A DNA stretch of 10,016 nucleotides from Clostridia bacterium (GTDB lineage Bacteria > Bacillota > Clostridia > Christensenellales > Borkfalkiaceae), in assembly GCA_029052615.1 (NCBI GenBank), contig JAIDIR010000070.1:1-10016 (forward strand), given 5' to 3'. Under the pieces are notes generated by a model. That model did not search any database. It saw nothing but the letters and a program-made list of their open reading frames with translations, and was not told the origin of the DNA. The position numbers and the translations under genes were made by a program. Shown piece by piece: positions 5,792-10,016 of the stretch. Within the stretch, counting starts at the first letter, position 1; each line of letters begins with the position of its first letter.

Positions 5792-6127
5792 ATGGCACAT
5801 ATCAGACATGACCCGACGTCTACTCAGAAAGGTAAAATCTCATATAATTCGGGCATCGTTATCGGCATTGTTGCCTTAGCAATCGGTGAAGTGGAAGGCG
5901 TAAGCCTTTTGAACACCAAAAATAAGGGAATCAAGCTCAACTTTGACAAGGAAGGCATTATTGCCGATATAGGAGTTAAGGTTGAATACGGCTATAACGT
6001 TCCTTCGCTTGCTTTCAGAATTCAGCAGTCGATTAAACACAACGTTGAATCGATGACCAATTACAAAGTGGCAAAGGTGGACGTTCACGTACAGGACGTC
6101 GATTTCCCCGAAAACCCTGCAATTTAA
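5792..6127 (+). CDS. Asp23/Gls24 family protein (YqhY-like)
   Basis: Small cytoplasmic protein of the Asp23/Gls24 (DUF322) family, 111 residues. The family core runs through GKISYNSGIVIGIVALAIGEVEGV (14-37), a helix followed by the conserved EVEGV turn. Strands GIKLNF and IIADIGVKVEYGYNV then lead into a helix SLAFRIQQSIKHNVESMT and the closing strand KVDVHVQDVDF (95-105). In B. subtilis the equivalent yqhY lies between accC and nusB and is linked to control of fatty-acid synthesis; the gene lies before nusB here too, but accB/accC are absent. Precise function is not known for this member. It has its own strong promoter and ribosome binding site. It uses almost no ATA among its Ile codons (1 of about 13), suggesting good expression. 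A hairpin follows. Confidence 0.92.
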   Translation: MAHIRHDPTSTQKGKISYNSGIVIGIVALAIGEVEGVSLLNTKNKGIKLNFDKEGIIADIGVKVEYGYNVPSLAFRIQQSIKHNVESMTNYKVAKVDVHVQDVDFPENPAI

Positions 6128-6141
6128 ACTGCATACTAAAT

Positions 6142-6178
6142 TATTCCCTTAATAAATTTTAAGGGAATATTTATATTT
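6142..6178 (+). terminator. Probable intrinsic terminator or attenuator between asp23 and nusB
   Basis: An 11-bp perfect stem (6142-6152 with 6159-6169, core TTCCCTTAA/TTAAGGGAA) with a 6-base loop is followed by an interrupted T-rich stretch TTTATATTT. The stem is solid but A/T-rich and the U tract is imperfect, so partial read-through into nusB is likely. No separate promoter for nusB is visible in the short gap. Confidence 0.65.
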
Positions 6179-6188
6179 AAGGTAAACT

Positions 6189-6590
6189 ATGAGAACCATT
6201 GCAAGAGAAACACTGTTCAAAATCATTTATTCATCTCAGTTTTCCGACGGAATAGACGGCGAGCTTAAGACCGCGCTCTACAAATCGAACGAACTTACCG
6301 CGGACGATATCAGCTATTGCGAAAGCGTTTTAAAGGTTATTTGCGAGCGCAAGGAGGAGTTGATTGCTCTTTTGGATAAGCACTCCGTATCCTTCCCCGA
6401 AAAGCGCATTTTCCCCTCCGACAGAAGCATCCTTCTGATTGGACTTGCGGAAATACTCTATTTTGACGATATACCCGATAAAGTCTCTTTAAACGAGGCG
6501 GCGAATATCGCTTCAAAATATTCGTCCGCGAAGAGCGCAACTTTTATCACGGGTATTCTTTCGTCGGTAGCGGGAGGTAAAAATGTTTAA
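6189..6590 (+). CDS. nusB: NusB, transcription antitermination factor
   Basis: All-helical RNA-binding protein that, with NusE (ribosomal protein S10), binds boxA RNA and supports antitermination on rRNA operons. The 133 residues are of normal length. The N-terminal RETLFKIIYSSQF (6-18) matches the family's R-x-x-A-(L/F)-(Q/K) opening. The C-terminal signature is clear: DRSILLIGLAEILYFDDIP (78-96), then KVSLNEAANIASKYSSAKSATFITGIL (98-124), where families usually read INEAVELAKKY and FVNGVL. An AAGG at 6179-6182 precedes the ATG by 6 bases. It overlaps folD by 8 bases. Confidence 0.95.
   Translation: MRTIARETLFKIIYSSQFSDGIDGELKTALYKSNELTADDISYCESVLKVICERKEELIALLDKHSVSFPEKRIFPSDRSILLIGLAEILYFDDIPDKVSLNEAANIASKYSSAKSATFITGILSSVAGGKNV
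6572..6577 (+). promoter_or_regulatory. Shine-Dalgarno of folD inside nusB
   Basis: GGGAGG lies 5 bases before the ATG at 6583, within the last codons of nusB. It is strong and fixes the folD start despite the 8-base overlap. Confidence 0.8.
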
Positions 6591-7440
6591 GTTGATTGAC
6601 GGAAAAGCGCACTCTGCGGCAATCCGCGGCGAAATTGCGGAAAGGGTAAAGACTTTCAAACAGGCACACGGCGGCGAAGTCGGGCTTGCAGTTGTTTTGG
6701 TAGGTAACGACTCCGCGTCGCAGGTGTACGTAAGAAATAAAATCAAGGGATGCGAAGAGGTAGGAATTAAGTCGTACGCTTATTACCTGCCCGAAGAGTC
6801 TACTCAGGAGCAGGTTGAAGAACTGGTTGAAGAGCTGGTTGAAAACCAGGCTGTTCACGGCATACTCGTGCAGTTGCCCCTGCCCAAGCATCTCAACGCG
6901 GAAAAAATACTTAAGCTTATTCCCGAACGCAAGGACGTTGACGGCTTCTGCGAGGAAAATATCGGCAATCTGTGTATGAACCGCAAGTGTCTGGTTGCAT
7001 GCACTCCGAACGGCGTAATGAAAATGCTCGAGCGGGAAGGCATAGATTTAAAGGGCAAGAACGTGGTCGTTATAGGTCGGTCTAATATAGTGGGAAAACC
7101 TATGGCAATGCTTCTTTTAAACGCCGATGCGACCGTGACGGTCTGCCACAGCAAAACGCGCAATTTAAAGGAAATCTGCTCAACCGCAGACATCCTTGTG
7201 GCGGCGATAGGCAGAGCCAAATTCGTTACGGCGGATATGGTTAAAGAGGGCGCCGTGGTGATTGACGTCGGCATGGACAGAGATGAAAACGGCAAGCTGT
7301 GCGGTGACGTCAATTTTGATAACGTAAAAGAAAAGTGTTCGTATATAACTCCCGTGCCCGGCGGCGTGGGACCTATGACGATAACTATGTTATTGTACAA
7401 TACGATTACCGCAGCGGAAAGGAGCCATACAGTTGGCTGA
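6583..7440 (+). CDS. folD: FolD, methylenetetrahydrofolate dehydrogenase / methenyltetrahydrofolate cyclohydrolase
   Basis: Cytosolic bifunctional enzyme. It oxidises 5,10-methylene-THF to methenyl-THF with NADP+ and hydrolyses that to 10-formyl-THF, feeding purine and formyl-Met synthesis. The 285 residues are full length. The catalytic Y-x-x-x-K is Y49-K53 in SQVYVRNK, and GILVQLPLPKH (93-103) is the folate-site signature. DVDGF (118-122) supplies the conserved Asp120. The NAD(P)-binding Rossmann turn is VVVIGRSNIVGKP (161-173), followed by VCHSKT. The closing signature is PVPGGVGPMT (257-266). All key residues are present. A short duplicated segment near residues 78-86 lies in a surface helix. 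The gene overlaps nusB by 8 bases and ispA by 8 bases, so the three are probably co-transcribed. Confidence 0.97.
   Translation: MFKLIDGKAHSAAIRGEIAERVKTFKQAHGGEVGLAVVLVGNDSASQVYVRNKIKGCEEVGIKSYAYYLPEESTQEQVEELVEELVENQAVHGILVQLPLPKHLNAEKILKLIPERKDVDGFCEENIGNLCMNRKCLVACTPNGVMKMLEREGIDLKGKNVVVIGRSNIVGKPMAMLLLNADATVTVCHSKTRNLKEICSTADILVAAIGRAKFVTADMVKEGAVVIDVGMDRDENGKLCGDVNFDNVKEKCSYITPVPGGVGPMTITMLLYNTITAAERSHTVG
6814..6840 (+). repeat. Short 12-bp in-frame tandem repeat in folD
   Basis: GTTGAAGAACTG (6814-6825) is followed by GTTGAAGAGCTG (6826-6837), with one mismatch, and a third start GTTGAA (6838-6843). It encodes VEELVEELVE in a surface helix. By eye the helix has the usual length for FolD, so this is likely codon-level convergence, not an insertion. 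Confidence 0.5.
7418..7424 (+). promoter_or_regulatory. Shine-Dalgarno deciding the TTG start of ispA
   Basis: AAAGGAG lies 8 bases before the TTG at 7433. Together with the family-like N terminus this supports TTG as the true start. Confidence 0.85.
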
Positions 7441-8314
7441 CAATTTTGATTTGAAATACGAAGAGTTCAGAAGTTATTTCAACGGCGAGCTCGAAAAAAT
7501 ACTCGAAGAAATTTCAACTGTGCCGCAGGTCTTAGGCGACAGTATGAAATACAGCCTTCAGCTCGGCGGAAAGCGTATACGCCCCGTGCTGATGTATGCC
7601 GCCGGCGAGGTGCTGGGTGTTGAAAGACAAAAGCTGACGCCCTTTGCAAGCGCATTGGAATTTATTCATACCTATTCGCTTATCCACGACGATTTGCCCG
7701 AAATGGACAACGACGATTTCAGGCGCGGCAAGCCTTCCAATCACAAAGTGTACGGTGCGGCAAACGCCGTTCTTGCGGGCGACGGTCTGCTGAACACCGC
7801 TTATTCTATTCTATTAGGCGAGAGCTTTAAGGGGAACGAATATATTTCCGCGGCTAAATTTATTTGCGACGCAGCCGGCATTTACGGTATGATCGCAGGT
7901 CAGTCCGCAGATATTTTGCACGAAAAGGACGAAAATCCCGACGAGGATACGCTGAACTACATTTATGAAAACAAAACGGCTAAGCTGCTTATTGCCGCAG
8001 TTACGGTGCCTTCGGTTTTAAAGGGCGGAGCGTATTATTCCGAACTTAAAGAGTTCGGCAGAAAGCTGGGGTATCTATTCCAGTTGACGGACGACATTCT
8101 GGACGCCTGCGGAAGCTTTGACAAGTTGGGAAAGACTACGGGCAAAGACGCCGCGGAAGATAAGCTTACAGCCGTTAAGCTTTACGGTATAGACGGGTGC
8201 AGGCTGCGCGTAGACGTAGTGGGCGACGATTGCCATAAAATTCTGGACGGATTGCAGGGTGACGTGCAGTTTTTACACGATTTGGTAAACTTTGTTAAGT
8301 CGAGATTAAATTAA
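7433..8314 (+). CDS. ispA: Polyprenyl (farnesyl/geranyl) diphosphate synthase, IspA-like
   Basis: Trans-prenyltransferase that condenses IPP with allylic diphosphates, most likely giving farnesyl diphosphate for undecaprenyl and other isoprenoids. The 293 residues match the bacterial FPP synthase length. Motifs: GGKRIRP (45-51), which binds IPP diphosphate; the first Asp-rich motif DDLPEMD (86-92), followed by NDDFRRGKP; GQSAD (156-160); and the second Asp-rich motif DDILD (220-224) after FQLT, then GK and the usual KLT loop. The two-residue insert in the first Asp-rich motif is typical of bacterial FPP/GGPP enzymes. Product length cannot be fixed from the sequence alone. Start is TTG with a strong Shine-Dalgarno sequence, overlapping folD by 8 bases. 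The xseA/xseB genes found between folD and ispA in Bacillus are absent. Confidence 0.94.
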   Translation: MADNFDLKYEEFRSYFNGELEKILEEISTVPQVLGDSMKYSLQLGGKRIRPVLMYAAGEVLGVERQKLTPFASALEFIHTYSLIHDDLPEMDNDDFRRGKPSNHKVYGAANAVLAGDGLLNTAYSILLGESFKGNEYISAAKFICDAAGIYGMIAGQSADILHEKDENPDEDTLNYIYENKTAKLLIAAVTVPSVLKGGAYYSELKEFGRKLGYLFQLTDDILDACGSFDKLGKTTGKDAAEDKLTAVKLYGIDGCRLRVDVVGDDCHKILDGLQGDVQFLHDLVNFVKSRLN

Positions 8315-8329
8315 CGGGTGAGTGGTTTA

Positions 8330-10016
8330 ATGCCAAAGTTTTGCGCAACCGATATTAAAAATTTCACAAAAGACGAGCTTAAAAATCTTTGTGAGCGGTT
8401 AAGAGAAAAAATTAAATCGACGGTTATGCATAAGGGAGGACATTTGTCCTCCAATTTAGGCGTTATCGAACTTACCGTTGCGCTTCACTACGTTTTCGAT
8501 TTTCCCGAAGATAAACTGATTTTTGACGTGGGGCATCAATGCTATGCGCATAAGCTCCTTTCCGGCCGGGAAGATAAATTCGATTCGTTAAGGCAACGCG
8601 GCGGGCTTTCGGGTTTTCCCAAGAGGGAAGAGAGCGAATACGATTGCTACAACACGGGTCACGCCGGAACGTCGGTTTCGGCGGCTCTCGGCTTTGCAAA
8701 AGCACGCGATATCCAAGGAGAAAATTTTAAAGTAATCGCTTTAATCGGCGACGGTTCGTTTAATAACGGCTTAGTTTACGAAGCTTTTAACAGCTTACGA
8801 CCGCTGAATACAAATATTTTAGTTATTTTAAACGACAACGGGATGTCTATATCTCCGACTGTCGGAAGCATGCACGAATATCTTGAGCAGCTCAGCCGTG
8901 ACGACGTTCACCGTCAAAAGGTGGAAAAGCACTCCAATATTTTCGAAAGATTCGGCTTTTCGTACGACGGCGTTTACGACGGCAACGATCTCGAATGCAT
9001 GATAAACAAGCTGACCGAAATAAAAGAAAAGCTTAAAACGCAATCGGTCATTTTACATATTCTTACAAAGAAAGGGAAGGGTTATTCCTTCTGCGAAGAG
9101 CATCCGCAGCAAACGCACGGAATTACAGGCAACGAAAAAAGCGTTTCACAGTCGTATTCCGAAGTGTTCGGCAAAACGCTTACCGAGCTTGCGGCAAAAG
9201 ATAAATCTATAGTTGCCGTTACCGCTGCAATGACGCCAAGTCTTGGGCTTTCCGACTTTTTCGAAAAGTATCCCGAACGCGCTATCGACGTGGGGATATG
9301 CGAAGAGCACGCAACCATTCTTTGCGCGTCACTTGCGGCGCAGGGCTTAAAGCCTTATTACGCTGTGTATTCGACCTTTTTGCAGCGTTCTTTTGACGAA
9401 ATAATCATTGATATCTGCAGCCAGCGGTTGCCGGTTACGCTGTGTATCGACAGAGCGGGAATATCGGGAGAGGACGGCGAAACCCATCAGGGCGTATTCG
9501 ATTTATCCTTTCTGAATATGATTCCAGAGCTGACGATTGCCGTGCCTAAGGACGTAAACGAATTACGGCAAATGGTTATTGCCAGTGCTGATTTTAAAGC
9601 TCCGCTTGCAATTCGCTATCCCAAGGAGTGCAACACCGTATTCGAAAGTGAAGAAAGTGAACTGCGGATTGGTAAATGGGAAATACTGAAACGCGGTTAC
9701 GGTAACGTTGCTATACTGGCGTGCGGTGAAAGAGCTATTAGCTTAGCATTTGAAGTTTGCGAGGAGCTTAACAGCAGTAAAGCAAATCCTACGGTAGTCA
9801 ACGCCCGGTTTGTCAAGCCGCTTGACGTAGATACTTTAAACGACCTGAAAGAAAATGTTATTATCACAATTGAAGATAATCAACTTATAGGCGGATTCGG
9901 AAGCAGTGTGAGCGCATATTTTTCGGATAACGAAGAGGTACGCGTTAAAAACTTTGCTTATGCCGATAAATTTATACCCCACGGCACGGCAAAAGAACTG
10001 GCGGAAGAGTTCGGAT
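8330..10016 (+). CDS. dxs: 1-Deoxy-D-xylulose-5-phosphate synthase (DXS), 3' end cut by window
   Basis: Thiamine-diphosphate enzyme joining pyruvate and glyceraldehyde 3-phosphate, the first step of the MEP isoprenoid pathway, and a natural partner of ispA. It is open for 562 codons to the window edge; about 20-60 C-terminal residues should be missing. GGHLSSNLGV (36-45) contains the catalytic-region His38, followed by FDVGHQCYAHKLLSGR (65-80) and GHAGTS (110-115). The ThDP/metal motif is GDGSFNNG (140-147) ending in ILNDNGMSIS (166-175). THG at 262-264 supplies the conserved His near the linker. In the transketolase pyrimidine-binding domain, the activating Glu325 is in GICEEHA, with STFLQR (348-353) and ETHQG (384-388). 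Substrate-binding Arg353 and Arg429 are present. The ATG at 8330 has GGGTGAG 7 bases upstream; an in-frame GTG at 8318 would add four residues. It starts 15 bases after ispA. Confidence 0.95.
   Translation, partial: MPKFCATDIKNFTKDELKNLCERLREKIKSTVMHKGGHLSSNLGVIELTVALHYVFDFPEDKLIFDVGHQCYAHKLLSGREDKFDSLRQRGGLSGFPKREESEYDCYNTGHAGTSVSAALGFAKARDIQGENFKVIALIGDGSFNNGLVYEAFNSLRPLNTNILVILNDNGMSISPTVGSMHEYLEQLSRDDVHRQKVEKHSNIFERFGFSYDGVYDGNDLECMINKLTEIKEKLKTQSVILHILTKKGKGYSFCEEHPQQTHGITGNEKSVSQSYSEVFGKTLTELAAKDKSIVAVTAAMTPSLGLSDFFEKYPERAIDVGICEEHATILCASLAAQGLKPYYAVYSTFLQRSFDEIIIDICSQRLPVTLCIDRAGISGEDGETHQGVFDLSFLNMIPELTIAVPKDVNELRQMVIASADFKAPLAIRYPKECNTVFESEESELRIGKWEILKRGYGNVAILACGERAISLAFEVCEELNSSKANPTVVNARFVKPLDVDTLNDLKENVIITIEDNQLIGGFGSSVSAYFSDNEEVRVKNFAYADKFIPHGTAKELAEEFG

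Noticed and set aside
6855..7400. Long open frame on the - strand (181 codons)
   Set aside because: It lies wholly antisense to folD, whose every family motif is intact. It has no Shine-Dalgarno sequence, promoter or recognisable domain, so it is a codon-bias shadow.
8472..9318. Several - strand open frames in the 3' part of the window
   Set aside because: All are antisense to dxs, which reads open with all catalytic motifs from 8330 to the right edge.

Overview
The window reads as chromosomal DNA of an endospore-forming Firmicute, most likely an uncultured member of the Clostridia with moderate GC. The basis is a complete eight-gene spoIIIA sporulation operon followed by the asp23/yqhY-nusB-folD-ispA-dxs housekeeping order, which follows the Bacillus/Clostridium arrangement. 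All genes are on the + strand and packing is very dense. No stretch of 300 bases lacks a gene. I see no tRNA, rRNA, CRISPR array, insertion sequence or phage gene.

Layout. (1) 1-1336: the 3' part of htpG (Hsp90 chaperone), entering from the left edge. It has an apparent one-base deletion in an A-run at 72-76 and a clear intrinsic terminator at 1353-1381. (2) 1403-5701: spoIIIAA-AB-AC-AD-AE-AF-AG-AH, encoding the ATPase, membrane and ring-forming parts of the mother-cell half of the SpoIIIA-SpoIIQ channel that joins mother cell and forespore. Genes AA to AG overlap one another and mostly lack Shine-Dalgarno (SD) sequences. AH has a strong SD and different codon use. (3) 5702-5791: a short regulatory gap with a near-ideal sigma-A promoter, three TGCAA boxes in 10-bp register, and a leader hairpin. 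(4) 5792-6127: an Asp23/Gls24 family protein (YqhY-like), then a hairpin. (5) 6189-8314: nusB, folD and a farnesyl-type prenyl diphosphate synthase (ispA), overlapping or closely coupled. (6) 8330 to the right edge: dxs, first enzyme of the MEP isoprenoid pathway, cut off by the window end.

How it works together. The spoIIIA block is one sporulation machine. The following block joins transcription antitermination (nusB), one-carbon folate metabolism (folD) and isoprenoid supply (dxs makes DXP, ispA elongates the C5 units). Compared with Bacillus subtilis, accB/accC before yqhY and xseA/xseB between folD and ispA are absent from this locus.

I do not see a wholly new system. The points most worth checking are the very compact SpoIIIAG ring domain, the apparent CTG start of spoIIIAE, the htpG frameshift, and the phased TGCAA boxes at the asp23 promoter.
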